Both the position numbers and the translations under genes were made by a program. The notes under the pieces are model-generated. The model saw only the letters and a list, made by a program, of their open reading frames with translations, was not told where the DNA came from and made no database searches. Positions 7,982 through 16,835 of a stretch of DNA of 34,841 bases are shown here, one piece after another. The DNA is from an uncultured Geobacteraceae bacterium (GTDB taxonomy: Bacteria > Desulfobacterota > Desulfuromonadia > Geobacterales > Pseudopelobacteraceae). Location of the stretch: NCBI GenBank assembly GCA_903876875.1, contig CAIRBT010000187.1, forward strand, positions 1 through 34,841. Reading direction: 5' to 3'. Every line of letters begins with the position of its first letter. Position 1 is the stretch's first letter.

Positions 7982-8320
7982 TTAATGGTGAAATTTCCCT
8001 TTATACTCCCGATGCTCGAAATCTGGTGAGCGGTGACAATCAAAACAGGCCTTTCCCTCCACCTGTTTTGAATCCTTGGGACGTTCCTGTCCACCAAGGG
8101 TCTGCTGGTTATATTCAGGGGTCTGAAACGGCAATCTGCCCCGCTCATCGGAGATATCTGCGGGTCGGTAGGAAACCTTCCAGTTGGTACTGATCGGTAC
8201 CGTGTGGCACTGGTCACAGCCACCGGGTGGAGGGATACTTTTCCAAGCGGTGAGCATGGCACAGCCGTTGACAGCCAGAGCCACCAGAGAGACATAGAGA
8301 AGAACCAGCATATATTTCAT
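7982..8320 (-). CDS. Small diheme c-type cytochrome lipoprotein (predicted)
   Basis: A 112-residue exported protein. It has a hydrophobic signal peptide with a possible lipobox ending at Cys20 (LAVNGC). Two heme c attachment motifs follow: CDQCH (35-39) and CFDCH (92-96). Histidines near the C-terminus (103, 111, 112) could supply distal ligands. It would be matured in the periplasm and probably anchored to a membrane by lipid. Such small multiheme cytochromes are typical of metal- and sulfur-respiring Desulfuromonadia. A strong AGGAG precedes ATG 8320. It is the last gene of the long - strand run, 75 bp after tatD, so it may also have its own promoter. The electron-transfer role is inferred; partners unknown. 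Confidence 0.85.
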   Translation of the reverse strand: MKYMLVLLYVSLVALAVNGCAMLTAWKSIPPPGGCDQCHTVPISTNWKVSYRPADISDERGRLPFQTPEYNQQTLGGQERPKDSKQVEGKACFDCHRSPDFEHREYKGKFHH

Positions 8321-8395
8321 CGACGACTCCTTTTTTTACCGATACTATCACAGAACCGTGCAAAGCGAAACCATCCTCCGCACAACAGCAGTAAA

Positions 8396-9175
8396 TCAGC
8401 CGGTATCACCATTAACCCGCAAAACTCGATAGGCCGTGTCCGTGGTTGCCATGGCCAACTGCTCCACGGTGATCCCCCGTATGCGAGCCACACAGCGTGC
8501 CGTTTCCATAAGCCAGGCCGGACGATTCCATTCCCCCCGATGGGGGTGGGGTGTCATGTCCGGTGCATCGGTTTCCAGCACCAGATGCTCCAACGACAGT
8601 TCACGGGCAACCCGTACGGTTTTTTGAGCACCGCTCCACGTTACCGAACCGGAGAGAGCAATGGCAAAACCGAGGCCGATGAACTGCCGGGCCATCTCCA
8701 GCGACCCGGAATAGCCATGCATGAGCCCCCCAACTTGGGCGGCATCCTCTTCCCGTAAAATAGTTACCATCCGTTGAAAAGAGCCCCGACAATGGATCAA
8801 AAGCGGCAGACCAACGGTTCTGGCAACTCGAATCTGACCCCGCAGTGCCCGTTCCTGAACCTCCAACGGTGTCGGATAGGCGGGATCAAGCCCCACCTCA
8901 CCGATGGCAACCGCTCTCTCCCCCCACTCCCCCAGGCGACACAGCAGCGTTTCATCCACCAGATCGGCATACATTGGATGAACCCCGTAGGCTGCCCGTA
9001 TTCCTGGTGAACCATCCGCCAGGGAGGCGATGTTGCTCCAGCCGTCCGGATGAACCCCCGGCACCACAAAGGTACCAATGCCCACTGCCATAGCTGCCTG
9101 AATAACCGCGTCACGCTCCTCGTCCACTGACACCAGATCAAGGTGACAATGGGTATCAATCAGGCCGCCCTTCAC
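8396..9175 (-). CDS. tatD: TatD-family metal-dependent hydrolase/DNase
   Basis: A 259-residue TIM-barrel metal hydrolase of the TatD family, whose members show 3'-5' DNase/RNase activity. Metal-binding positions are visible in order: DTHCHLD (His9, His11), IGEVGLD (bridging Glu), LLIHCRGS, a later MHGYSGS histidine and LETDAPD near the C-terminus. Several TatD paralogues (TatD, YcfH, YjjV) exist, and this one cannot be assigned to a paralogue with certainty. The start is GTG 9175, overlapping the stop of the phospholipase-D-like gene (GTGA), so translational coupling is likely. Confidence 0.9.
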   Translation of the reverse strand: MKGGLIDTHCHLDLVSVDEERDAVIQAAMAVGIGTFVVPGVHPDGWSNIASLADGSPGIRAAYGVHPMYADLVDETLLCRLGEWGERAVAIGEVGLDPAYPTPLEVQERALRGQIRVARTVGLPLLIHCRGSFQRMVTILREEDAAQVGGLMHGYSGSLEMARQFIGLGFAIALSGSVTWSGAQKTVRVARELSLEHLVLETDAPDMTPHPHRGEWNRPAWLMETARCVARIRGITVEQLAMATTDTAYRVLRVNGDTG

Positions 9176-10362
9176 AGAAACCAGCCAAACAGGGAGACGA
9201 TCCGCTCCATGATGCGTACCAGCAGACCACGTCGCTCATGGATATGCAGCGGCACCATCCGTGCCATGCCGATCTCCTCCCTGAGCAGATCGCGGATTTG
9301 AGCACCAAAGTCACTGTTATCAACCAGACAGTTGATCTCAAAGTTCCGGTGAAAGCTCCGCTGATCCAGATTTGCCGAGCCGATAATGGCTCGTTCCCCG
9401 TCTATCAACATCACCTTGGCGTGGAGTATCTCCCGTTCCAGCTCAAAAATTTCCACCCCCCCCTTTAAGAGGGTTGCATAGGAACTCCTTCCAAGCAGCA
9501 GCATGAACGGCACGTCACTTCGCGCTGGCAACAGCAGCTGTACCCGCACCCCCCGCCTGACCGCCCGGAACAGAGCCCGTATAATGCGGGGACCGGGGAC
9601 AAAGTACGGGGTAGCGATAACAATTTCCTCGGCAGCTGCTGCAATATTAACCAGAAAGGATTCCCGGATAAAGGAGCGACGTTGCCGAGGACCGCCACTA
9701 ATAATGTTAACCGCCGCATCACCAACCCACGGGTCTGTTGCCCGCTCTTTCCGTATCTGACCGGGGTGAGCAGTAAAATCACCGGCCCAGGTGCCTTTAA
9801 ATATAGCTGCCAGCTCCCCGACGGCGTCGCCGCGTATAGCCAAACCAAAATCACGAAAATTGTAGCGGGCCGAACTGCGCCCTGCATATTCATCACCGAT
9901 ATTAAAGCCCCCCAGAAAGGCCACCGAACCATCAATGATAGCCATCTTGCGATGATCCCGCATATCAAACAGGTACAATCCCCGACTGAAGGACGGGGGA
10001 TTAAAGGGGAGCAGTTCTATCCCCTGCCAGGCAAGATTTTTAAAATAGGAGGTTGGCGTATCAAGGCAGCCGATGTAGTCATAAATCAGCTTGACCCTGA
10101 CGCCACGCCCTACCGCTGCGGCAAGTTCATTGGCAAACTCGATCCCGGTATGATCGTGGTGAATCAGGTAATATTCCAGCAGAAGGGAGGTTTCAGCAGT
10201 GCGGATGGCGGCAAACAGTGCTGTAAAGAACTGTCTGCCGCTATCGTAAAGTTCCACACTGTTGTGGCGGTGGGTAACCGGCAGTTCCAGGGGACGCAAC
10301 CGGGACAACAACCGGATGAACCGTGAAAAACGTTTCGTTTCTTTACCGTGGCGGCGTCCCAT
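9172..10362 (-). CDS. Phospholipase D superfamily protein, cardiolipin synthase-like
   Basis: A 396-residue protein with two HKD motifs, as in bacterial cardiolipin synthases: HRKMAIID (His137, Lys139, Asp144) and HAKVMLID (His314, Lys316, Asp321). There is no N-terminal membrane helix pair, which resembles ClsB-type rather than ClsA-type enzymes. The likely reaction is phosphatidyl transfer making cardiolipin at the membrane. I chose ATG 10362. The frame is open to a TTG at 10416, which would overlap the upstream gene by 38 bp and sits too close to its GGAG. Its 3' end overlaps tatD by 4 bp. Superfamily and HKD residues are firm; exact substrate is inferred. Confidence 0.87.
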   Translation of the reverse strand: MGRRHGKETKRFSRFIRLLSRLRPLELPVTHRHNSVELYDSGRQFFTALFAAIRTAETSLLLEYYLIHHDHTGIEFANELAAAVGRGVRVKLIYDYIGCLDTPTSYFKNLAWQGIELLPFNPPSFSRGLYLFDMRDHRKMAIIDGSVAFLGGFNIGDEYAGRSSARYNFRDFGLAIRGDAVGELAAIFKGTWAGDFTAHPGQIRKERATDPWVGDAAVNIISGGPRQRRSFIRESFLVNIAAAAEEIVIATPYFVPGPRIIRALFRAVRRGVRVQLLLPARSDVPFMLLLGRSSYATLLKGGVEIFELEREILHAKVMLIDGERAIIGSANLDQRSFHRNFEINCLVDNSDFGAQIRDLLREEIGMARMVPLHIHERRGLLVRIMERIVSLFGWFL

Positions 10363-10378
10363 GGCAGTGTGTGGCAGC

Positions 10379-11035
10379 TCATGCCACCGGAATAGTAATT
10401 CGCCCGATGGAGACAATCTCCGCCGTCATGACGTCTCCCGCCACCACCGCTCCCACACCTGAGGGGGTACCGGTCAGCAGGATGTCGCCCGGCTCCAGGG
10501 TAAAGATTGATGAGACATGGGCAATGATCCGGGCTACGGTGGTAATCATATCGGACGACCAGCCATTCTGCCGCTCCACACCGTTGACCGCCAGCTTCAG
10601 ATTGAGTGCCTGTGGGTCCGTAATGGCCGCTGCCGGCACAAAAGCGGACAGGGGGCAGGCCGTATCAAAGCCTTTGGCAATCTCCCACGGCAACCCCTTC
10701 CCCTTCAGCTGGTTCTGCACGTCACGGAGGGTCATGTCGATCGCCACACCGTACCCGGCAACATACTCCAGGGCGGTTTCGGCTGGCACATTGCGGGCTT
10801 CGCTGCCGATCAGTACGGCCAGCTCCACCTCATAATGGCACTCGGAGGAGTACGACGGAATGCGTACCGCCTCACCGTCACCAATGACCGATGTGGCCGG
10901 TTTCATGAACAACACCGGTGCCGCCGGGGTTTCGTTGCCCAGCTCTTTAATGTGCTCCGCATAATTACGTGCCAGACAGACGATCTTGCCGATGCTGTAC
11001 TGTTTGTCTTGTGAGGGAATACATGCTGTTTTCAT
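10379..11035 (-). CDS. Fumarylacetoacetate hydrolase (FAH) family protein
   Basis: A 218-residue protein of the FAH family, metal-dependent enzymes that hydrolyse, isomerise or decarboxylate beta-diketo and oxaloacetate-like compounds. Typical blocks are CLARNYAEH near residue 20, [11 protein letters not shown] (40-50), [11 protein letters not shown] with metal ligands Glu69 and Glu71, DMTLRDVQ with Asp100, KGFDTACP, and [11 protein letters not shown] near the end. The short length matches single-domain YcgM-like members (acylpyruvase, or the recently assigned oxaloacetate tautomerase type). Its ATG overlaps the stop of gpmI (ATGA). The neighbour being a glycolytic enzyme is suggestive of central metabolism but not decisive. 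Confidence 0.9.
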   Translation of the reverse strand: MKTACIPSQDKQYSIGKIVCLARNYAEHIKELGNETPAAPVLFMKPATSVIGDGEAVRIPSYSSECHYEVELAVLIGSEARNVPAETALEYVAGYGVAIDMTLRDVQNQLKGKGLPWEIAKGFDTACPLSAFVPAAAITDPQALNLKLAVNGVERQNGWSSDMITTVARIIAHVSSIFTLEPGDILLTGTPSGVGAVVAGDVMTAEIVSIGRITIPVA

Positions 11036-12564
11036 AGAAGGCTCTCCCCAGTCATTTCGTTTGGCTGGGGCAATCCCAGCATCTTCAGCATGGTCGGCGC
11101 AATGTCGGCCAGACAGCCGCCGTCCCGCAGTGCAATACCACTTTGGCGGGCATCAACCAGAATCAACCGTACCGGATTGGTGGTATGGGCGGTAAACGGT
11201 TCGCCGTTTTCATCCTGCATCTGCTCCGCATTGCCATGATCGGCGGTAATCAGCACCGCCCCCCCCAGCTCCTGGATCTTTGCCACTACCCGTCCCACAC
11301 AGCTGTCCACCGTTTCGACGGCTCTGATGGCCGCCTCTTCCACGCCGGTATGCCCCACCATATCGCAGTTGGCAAAGTTGAGGATTACCACGTCATACAG
11401 ATCCCGCTCCAGCAGTTTCAGCAGTTTATCAGTCACCGCTCCCGCACTCATTTCCGGTTTTTTGTCGTAGGTTGCCACATCCTGGGGTGACGGGATCAGT
11501 GCCCGATCTTCCCCCGGAAAGGGAGCTTCCACGCCGCCGTTGAAGAAAAATGTCACGTGGGCATACTTTTCTGTTTCGGCAATACGGAGCTGTGCAAGAC
11601 CGGCACCTGACAAGACCCCCCCCAGAATATTATCCAGGCCGGTTGCAGCAAAGGCGGTGGGGAGGCCAAAGGTACCATCGTATTCGGTCAGGCAGACATA
11701 GCCGGAAAGCTGGGGACGTTGGTGGCGGGCAAACCCATCGCAGTCGGCCAAAGCCAGTGCCCGGGTAATTTCCCGTGCCCGATCCGAGCGGAAGTTAAAG
11801 AAAATAAAACCGTCGCCATCGCGAATTTCACCACGGGGGGCCCCCTCTTCGCAGATAACCGTCGGCAGTACAAATTCGTCATAAATCTTGGTTTCATAGC
11901 TCTGCCGGATCACCTCACCGGGGGACACGGCCAGCTCTCCCTGACCGTGAACCATGGCATCGTAGGCCTTTGCCACCCGATCCCAGCGATTATCACGATC
12001 CATGGCATAATAACGCCCCATCACCGTGGCGATGGTACCAATGCCGATCCGGTCGATCTCCCTTTCAAGCTGGGCCAGGTAGTCGGCACCACTTTGGGGG
12101 GGCGTATCCCGACCGTCCAGGATACAGTGGATGAATACCTGTGCCACCCCTTCCCGCTTGGCCAGTTCCAGCAGTGCGTAGAGGTGGCTATTGTGGGAAT
12201 GGACACCGCCGTCGGACAGCAGTCCGGACAGGTGTAGACGCCCCCCTGACGCCTTGACCTTGGCAAGGCACTCCAGAAAGACCTGGTTAGTGAAAAAATC
12301 TCCATCCGCAATGGCCTTACTGACCCGCGTCAACTCCTGATACACCACCCGACCGGCTCCCAGATTCAGGTGCCCCACCTCCGAATTCCCCATCTGCCCC
12401 TCCGGCAGGCCGACCGCCATGCCAGAGGTCAGAATGGTGGTATGAGGGTAGGCGGTCAGATATCCGCTCAGGTTCGGGGTCTTGGCCAGAGCAACGGCAT
12501 TGTGGGCAGGATTGGGGTTCAATCCCCATCCATCGAGAATCATCAGTACCAGCGGCTTTTTCAT
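11032..12564 (-). CDS. gpmI: 2,3-bisphosphoglycerate-independent phosphoglycerate mutase
   Basis: A 510-residue cytosolic enzyme that interconverts 3- and 2-phosphoglycerate in glycolysis and gluconeogenesis using two manganese ions. It belongs to the alkaline phosphatase superfamily. DGWG (11-14) carries the first metal ligand; [11 protein letters not shown] has the nucleophile Ser61; a late [11 protein letters not shown] segment carries further ligands. The length is normal. I chose ATG 12564 because homologues begin with [13 protein letters not shown] and an AGGAG lies at good spacing before it. An in-frame TTG at 12585 overlapping the rlmH stop is the alternative. Its stop overlaps the FAH gene. 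Confidence 0.96.
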   Translation of the reverse strand: MKKPLVLMILDGWGLNPNPAHNAVALAKTPNLSGYLTAYPHTTILTSGMAVGLPEGQMGNSEVGHLNLGAGRVVYQELTRVSKAIADGDFFTNQVFLECLAKVKASGGRLHLSGLLSDGGVHSHNSHLYALLELAKREGVAQVFIHCILDGRDTPPQSGADYLAQLEREIDRIGIGTIATVMGRYYAMDRDNRWDRVAKAYDAMVHGQGELAVSPGEVIRQSYETKIYDEFVLPTVICEEGAPRGEIRDGDGFIFFNFRSDRAREITRALALADCDGFARHQRPQLSGYVCLTEYDGTFGLPTAFAATGLDNILGGVLSGAGLAQLRIAETEKYAHVTFFFNGGVEAPFPGEDRALIPSPQDVATYDKKPEMSAGAVTDKLLKLLERDLYDVVILNFANCDMVGHTGVEEAAIRAVETVDSCVGRVVAKIQELGGAVLITADHGNAEQMQDENGEPFTAHTTNPVRLILVDARQSGIALRDGGCLADIAPTMLKMLGLPQPNEMTGESLL

Positions 12565-12581
12565 CGGCTCACTCCTTTTCG

Positions 12582-13040
12582 TCAATGATGGTACGGTTCA
12601 CCATTCAGGATAGTGAACGATCGGTAAATCTGCTCCAGCAGAAAGGGGCGTACCATCTGGTGGGTAAAGGTCATTTTCGACAGTGCCAGCAGCTTGCCCC
12701 GCCGTCGAAATTCATCGGAGAAACCGTAGGCTCCACCGATGATGAAAATAAGTTCCCCTACCCCCCCATCACGCTGTTTGCCGACAAAGGTTGCCAGACC
12801 GGGAGAATCAAGCAACTCTCCCCGCTCATCGAGGAGCACGACCGTGGCACCGGGGGAGAGATGTTTTTCCAGCCGTTCACACTCACGGCGGCGCATCTCC
12901 TCGGCCTCGGCCCCTTTTTCGTCACGGATATCAATCAGCTCAAGGGGCATATAGCGGCGGATACGCCCCCCATAGTCACCAATGGCTTCCTTTACCCAGG
13001 GATCGCGGCTCTTGCCGATCCAGAGCACCTTTATTTTCAA
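12582..13040 (-). CDS. rlmH: 23S rRNA (pseudouridine1915-N3)-methyltransferase RlmH
   Basis: A 152-residue SPOUT-fold methyltransferase that modifies pseudouridine 1915 in helix 69 of 23S rRNA, using S-adenosylmethionine on assembled 70S ribosomes. The knotted cofactor site is visible as [16 protein letters not shown] and [22 protein letters not shown], and the characteristic C-terminus NGEPYHH is present. The start is TTG 13040, overlapping the TGA of rsfS (TTGA); the protein then begins [13 protein letters not shown], as in the family. It sits in the common nadD-rsfS-rlmH order, tying NAD synthesis, ribosome silencing and rRNA modification into one transcript. Confidence 0.96.
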   Translation of the reverse strand: MKIKVLWIGKSRDPWVKEAIGDYGGRIRRYMPLELIDIRDEKGAEAEEMRRRECERLEKHLSPGATVVLLDERGELLDSPGLATFVGKQRDGGVGELIFIIGGAYGFSDEFRRRGKLLALSKMTFTHQMVRPFLLEQIYRSFTILNGEPYHH

Positions 13041-13450
13041 AAATCAGATTCCTTGCGTGCCGCTTTAATTTCCGGTGGCAATTCAAGTTCGGGAGCCATG
13101 CCCCAGAGACCGTCAAGGTCGTAGTAGCGGCGGATCTGGTCATGGAAGATATGTACCAGCACATCGCCATAATCCATGACGATCCATTTGCCGTCGGTGG
13201 CCCCTTCGATATCGTTGACTTTACCGAATTTCTTCAGGCCGCTGCGGATATTATCGGCAATGGCCTGATTCTGTTTGTCGGACGAGCCGGAGATAATCAC
13301 CATATAATCGGCGATGGATGAAACCCGTGAAATATCACGGGCGCAAATGTCAAAAGCCTTCTTGTCGTAGGCCAGTTCGGCACATTTGAAGGCCCGTTCG
13401 GCGGCGGTCAGGGTCAGTTTTTCCACAGGTTTTTCTTTTTTTACTGGCAT
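13037..13450 (-). CDS. rsfS: Ribosomal silencing factor RsfS
   Basis: A 137-residue member of the RsfS/YbeB/Iojap family. It binds ribosomal protein uL14 on the large subunit and blocks joining with the small subunit when nutrients are low. The family core is clear: DYMVIISGSSDKQNQAIADN, then GKWIVMDYGDVLVHIFH and a final RRYYDLDGLWG. A basic N-terminal extension (KKEKPVEK) of about 12 residues precedes the core. ATG 13450 lies 10 bp inside the 3' end of nadD. Confidence 0.96.
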   Translation of the reverse strand: MPVKKEKPVEKLTLTAAERAFKCAELAYDKKAFDICARDISRVSSIADYMVIISGSSDKQNQAIADNIRSGLKKFGKVNDIEGATDGKWIVMDYGDVLVHIFHDQIRRYYDLDGLWGMAPELELPPEIKAARKESDF

Positions 13451-14094
13451 TGGTGATAGATCCTTTGTTGCGAGATATATGCAGCGACGTCGGCGGGAAC
13501 CAGCCGGGTGATATCAATTCCCCCTGCGGCCCGTCGGCGGATTTCCGTTGAAGAAAGATCCAGAGGGGCACCGGTTATGAAATGGACGGAACTCCCTGAT
13601 TCATGTTTTAAACTGCCGGTACCGTCTGAGGCGACTGTAAACTGGCACTTAACGGCCATCGGCAACTTGTGGAACGGATCCGTAACCGGGTGACCAGGAC
13701 GTTCCACCACGATGAGATTGCACGAAGCGAAGATATCCTGATAGCGATGCCAAGTCCCGATGTCCAGAAACGAATCACCACCAATAATAAAATAAATTTC
13801 ACTATCCGGCCGCTGGTTACGAAACTCGGCGATGGTGTCAATGGAGTAGGATTTCCCCCCCCGCTCCTCTTCCAGCGACGACAGTTCAAAATCAGCACGG
13901 CCGGCAATGGCCAGTCGCACCATCTGGGCTCGCTGGGCAAAGGAGACGTCACCGACCAGGATTTTATGGGGTGGATCGGCGGCGGGAATAAAAATAACCC
14001 GTTCCAGCCCACAGGCCAGCTTTGCCCCGTCGGCGATGCGAAGGTGGGCATTATGAACCGGATTAAAGCTCCCCCCCAGCAGGCCGATTTTCAT
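13441..14094 (-). CDS. nadD: Nicotinate-nucleotide adenylyltransferase
   Basis: A 217-residue nucleotidyltransferase that joins nicotinate mononucleotide and ATP to deamido-NAD in NAD biosynthesis. The N-terminal GGSFNPVHNAH is the nucleotide-binding (T/H)xxH motif; the usual glycine before the second histidine is alanine here, a mild variation. The C-terminal SSTEIRRR matches the ISSTxIR signature. AAGGGGTGA precedes ATG 14094. The gene begins 11 bp after gspN, so this housekeeping group is transcribed in line with the secretion genes upstream. Function is confident. Confidence 0.95.
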   Translation of the reverse strand: MKIGLLGGSFNPVHNAHLRIADGAKLACGLERVIFIPAADPPHKILVGDVSFAQRAQMVRLAIAGRADFELSSLEEERGGKSYSIDTIAEFRNQRPDSEIYFIIGGDSFLDIGTWHRYQDIFASCNLIVVERPGHPVTDPFHKLPMAVKCQFTVASDGTGSLKHESGSSVHFITGAPLDLSSTEIRRRAAGGIDITRLVPADVAAYISQQRIYHQCQ

Positions 14095-14105
14095 CTTTTC
14101 ACCCC

Positions 14106-14945
14106 TTACCTGATCACCGGCTTCAACAGGGTTCCGCTCACCGGCACATTGTAAACACCGGGGGAAACCATAAATTTTGTCAGCATGAGAAACACCAGCT
14201 TCTGTTTTTCCAGCAGCTCCGCCTTCGGCATGATTTCCAGCTTCATAGAGAGCGGCGTTCCCCCAATATTTTCAACCGGTAGATCACCGGAAAGCCGCAT
14301 GTAGAGACCGTCACTTTCCAGGGTAAAGCTCTCCACCCGGGCCCTGCCGTTGGTGACTCGGACAATCCCCTGGGCCTTCATATTGGCAGCATCGGGAAGG
14401 GGAAAATCACCCAGCTTGATACCGGAAAACTCCAGCTGTTTTATTTCCAGCTTCACATCACCGCTAATCCCCTGGACACTCCGCAGCAGAGTGCCCCGAC
14501 TCCAGAAGATTCCCCCCATCGTTTTGGCACCCATGACGCTTTTGAAGAAGGGAATCCCGGCCAGCGGTATGCCATCGGCCGAAAGCTCCAGAGCTGTTTT
14601 CCCGGTAACACCGGTGCGAAGATCCAGTTCCCCTCCGCCAATCGACGCGGAGGCACCTACTACCACCCGCCCGGTGAGCAGCGGCAGTAAGTGCAATCTG
14701 ATCTGTAACCGGTCACTGGCAAATAGTGGCCCCTGTTCAGAAGAAAGAAGCAGTTTGTCCCAGGCCAGTCCGGGGAGCATGGTTTTGTGTACCGCCGGAG
14801 CCAGGGTCACCCCCTGGCGTGCCAACGTCTGATTAATGATACTGTCAATCCGCTCCGTCGGAAACAGCAGATAGCTGAACAGCAGGAACAGCAACAGTAC
14901 GCCGAAAAGAATCGCCCCTCCCCGTGCCACGCGACCACCGGTCAT
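14106..14945 (-). CDS. gspN: Type II secretion system protein GspN
   Basis: A 279-residue predicted inner-membrane protein with one N-terminal helix (about residues 8-27) and a large periplasmic part rich in beta-strand-like segments. Its sequence style and position directly after gspM match the GspN/T2SSN proteins of deltaproteobacterial type II secretion operons. GspN is not required in every system, and its role is poorly defined, probably in assembling the inner-membrane platform. The ATG overlaps the gspM stop (ATGA). The identification leans partly on context. Confidence 0.78.
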   Translation of the reverse strand: MTGGRVARGGAILFGVLLLFLLFSYLLFPTERIDSIINQTLARQGVTLAPAVHKTMLPGLAWDKLLLSSEQGPLFASDRLQIRLHLLPLLTGRVVVGASASIGGGELDLRTGVTGKTALELSADGIPLAGIPFFKSVMGAKTMGGIFWSRGTLLRSVQGISGDVKLEIKQLEFSGIKLGDFPLPDAANMKAQGIVRVTNGRARVESFTLESDGLYMRLSGDLPVENIGGTPLSMKLEIMPKAELLEKQKLVFLMLTKFMVSPGVYNVPVSGTLLKPVIR

Positions 14946-15493
14946 TTTTTTGCCTGTCCGGTCACCGGCCTGAGCAGTGCCAGTACCAGATTGAGGTCAC
15001 AGCGGGACTGATCATCAAACCGAATCCGTATATTACTTTTTTTAATGACCAGTGGTCGGTTGCCCTTTTCCAGCCGATAGATCAGATTGACCGCCTCATT
15101 CATGGTCAGAGAGTCGATACGAATATCCGCACCATCCTCGATAAAGCCGTTTTTTTCCTCCCCCTTTACCGGGGTGATTTTCACCGATTTCCCCTTGATG
15201 CCGGTCTCTTCCACCAGTTTTGCCGGTGAATCATCGGGGCGCAGTGAGGCCATTCTGCCGGTCAGCATATCCGCTGACTGGCGTGCCGTCAGATAGGCAA
15301 CCTTAAGTGGCAGCAGTTCCTTTAGTATGCTTTCCCGTGCCGTCCGTTTCTTTTCCAGTGCCGCCACCCGGCTGTGCAGGGCAGACCAGCCGACCGCACC
15401 GATCAACAGGATTATCAGGGCGTAGCCGAGCAAAAGGCGGGAGCGACGGTCAAGATCCAGCCAGAGATCGCGAATTATCTCCACAGCTCTCAT
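14942..15493 (-). CDS. gspM: Type II secretion system protein GspM
   Basis: A 183-residue bitopic membrane protein: a short cytoplasmic N-terminus with many charged residues (LDLDRRSR), one helix at about 20-38, a coiled-coil-like stretch (about 40-75) and a ferredoxin-like periplasmic domain. This is the GspM layout. GspM pairs with GspL in the inner-membrane platform that links the secretion ATPase to the pseudopilus. The gene overlaps gspL by 4 bp (ATGA) and gspN by 4 bp. Sequence conservation in this family is low, so context carries part of the call. Confidence 0.85.
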   Translation of the reverse strand: MRAVEIIRDLWLDLDRRSRLLLGYALIILLIGAVGWSALHSRVAALEKKRTARESILKELLPLKVAYLTARQSADMLTGRMASLRPDDSPAKLVEETGIKGKSVKITPVKGEEKNGFIEDGADIRIDSLTMNEAVNLIYRLEKGNRPLVIKKSNIRIRFDDQSRCDLNLVLALLRPVTGQAKK

Positions 15494-16800
15494 TTGTTCC
15501 CCTCCTTCAGTGTACCGGTCAGGATAAAGCCAACCATACCATCGGGGCGGCTTTTAACTTCTCCCAGCTCTACGGACGCCATAAGTGGCATCAGCGCGGC
15601 CTTAAACTCATTCACCGCCTGGTTTGAACGGGCATCCCCCTTGATTCTAACACTTCGCCCTTCAGATTCTGCCTCATAGAGGCCGTTAATGGTGTTCCCC
15701 TTGGCTTCTGCGATGACTTTCAACAGATCCAGGTAGCTGCCGGTTGCTTCAATGCCGGAGAGTTTTTTAATCTCCCCTTTTATCTCGGCAACTTCATCAA
15801 CCGCCTTACTACGGGTCGGGAAAATTTCACGGTACAGAGCGGCAATAGATTTGTTCACTGAGGCCAGATCGGTAGTGACGGCACGGTATTTGAGCCCCTC
15901 CTGTCCCAGCAGCAGAAGCGTGACAAGCGTCGCAAGTATCCCGGTCAGCATCAGTTTCCGATGTACCTTCGCATCACCGGCTGTCCAGGCAAGTTCTCCC
16001 TGCCGAAAATCTGGCAGCCGACCGGCAAAACTGGCACGAGCCACCGCATACAGACCGGCCAACTGCTGGAAGGTCTCCTCGTTTTTAAAGAGTTTTCCCA
16101 GTTCGGTTGGCACCGCCACAATCTCAGCCGGCAATGGCAGGAAAGCCAAATCCATAGTGTCTCCCGCATCACCAATCAGACAGAGACGCTCCGGCAGTTC
16201 CTCACCGGCAAGTTCCAGCGCGGCCATGATGGCAGCAATCATTGGCCCGGTGGGAGTGCTGTTGAAGGTGCGGAAATAGGTAAGCTTGCCCCCCCGTATC
16301 AGTGCCAGCGTCGATCCGTCACAGACAAAACAGTCTGCGGGGATGCCCGGCAGCTCACCATAGGCAAAGGGGAGTGAGGTAATGACCTGCGGTTCAAGCC
16401 CGGCCTCTCGAAAGCAGGCGATTGCCTCACCGATATCATGTTTGCGAGCCCAAAGAGCTAGGAACCTACCACTTTCGGCGGCCAGAACTCCCAAGGAGAG
16501 TTCCTCGATCGGAATGGCTGACTCCCCCTGTAACTGGGCGGGGAGAATTTCACGCACCTTACGCATGTCGTTAAAGGGAAGGGCAATGGAGCGCTGGGCA
16601 AAGAGAGAGGGAGACAGACAGAGCACCACCTGGGGAGAGCCGACAATCTTCTCCACCACCCCCCTCACCGCATCGGCCAGTGTCCGCTCTTCGTTCAGCT
16701 CAATGGAAGCGGCACCAATCAGCTCCGTACTTCCCTTGGTCACCCCGAAATGGGCGACTGTCAGCTCTTTTGTCCCCGCTTGTATGATTAAACAGTCCAT
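15490..16800 (-). CDS. gspL: Type II secretion system protein GspL (PilM/PilN-like)
   Basis: A 436-residue protein with an actin-like/PilM-type cytoplasmic part (about 1-265), one membrane helix (about 275-295, LMLTGILATLVTLLLL) and a PilN-like periplasmic domain with a coiled-coil stretch. GspL recruits the secretion ATPase GspE to the membrane and partners with GspM. No ATPase gene is present in the window. I chose ATG 16800; an ATG at 16812 (four more residues) sits directly after GAGG and is less likely, although the spacing to 16800 is rather long. The gene starts 35 bp after gspK, the largest gap within the secretion block. Confidence 0.87.
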   Translation of the reverse strand: MDCLIIQAGTKELTVAHFGVTKGSTELIGAASIELNEERTLADAVRGVVEKIVGSPQVVLCLSPSLFAQRSIALPFNDMRKVREILPAQLQGESAIPIEELSLGVLAAESGRFLALWARKHDIGEAIACFREAGLEPQVITSLPFAYGELPGIPADCFVCDGSTLALIRGGKLTYFRTFNSTPTGPMIAAIMAALELAGEELPERLCLIGDAGDTMDLAFLPLPAEIVAVPTELGKLFKNEETFQQLAGLYAVARASFAGRLPDFRQGELAWTAGDAKVHRKLMLTGILATLVTLLLLGQEGLKYRAVTTDLASVNKSIAALYREIFPTRSKAVDEVAEIKGEIKKLSGIEATGSYLDLLKVIAEAKGNTINGLYEAESEGRSVRIKGDARSNQAVNEFKAALMPLMASVELGEVKSRPDGMVGFILTGTLKEGNK

Positions 16801-16835
16801 ATGTTGCAACATCCTCGTGTTTCGTTAGGAGCTTT

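Noticed and set aside
10362-10416. Longer TTG start for the cardiolipin-synthase-like gene
   Set aside because: It would overlap the FAH gene by 38 bp and its GGAG is too close to the TTG.
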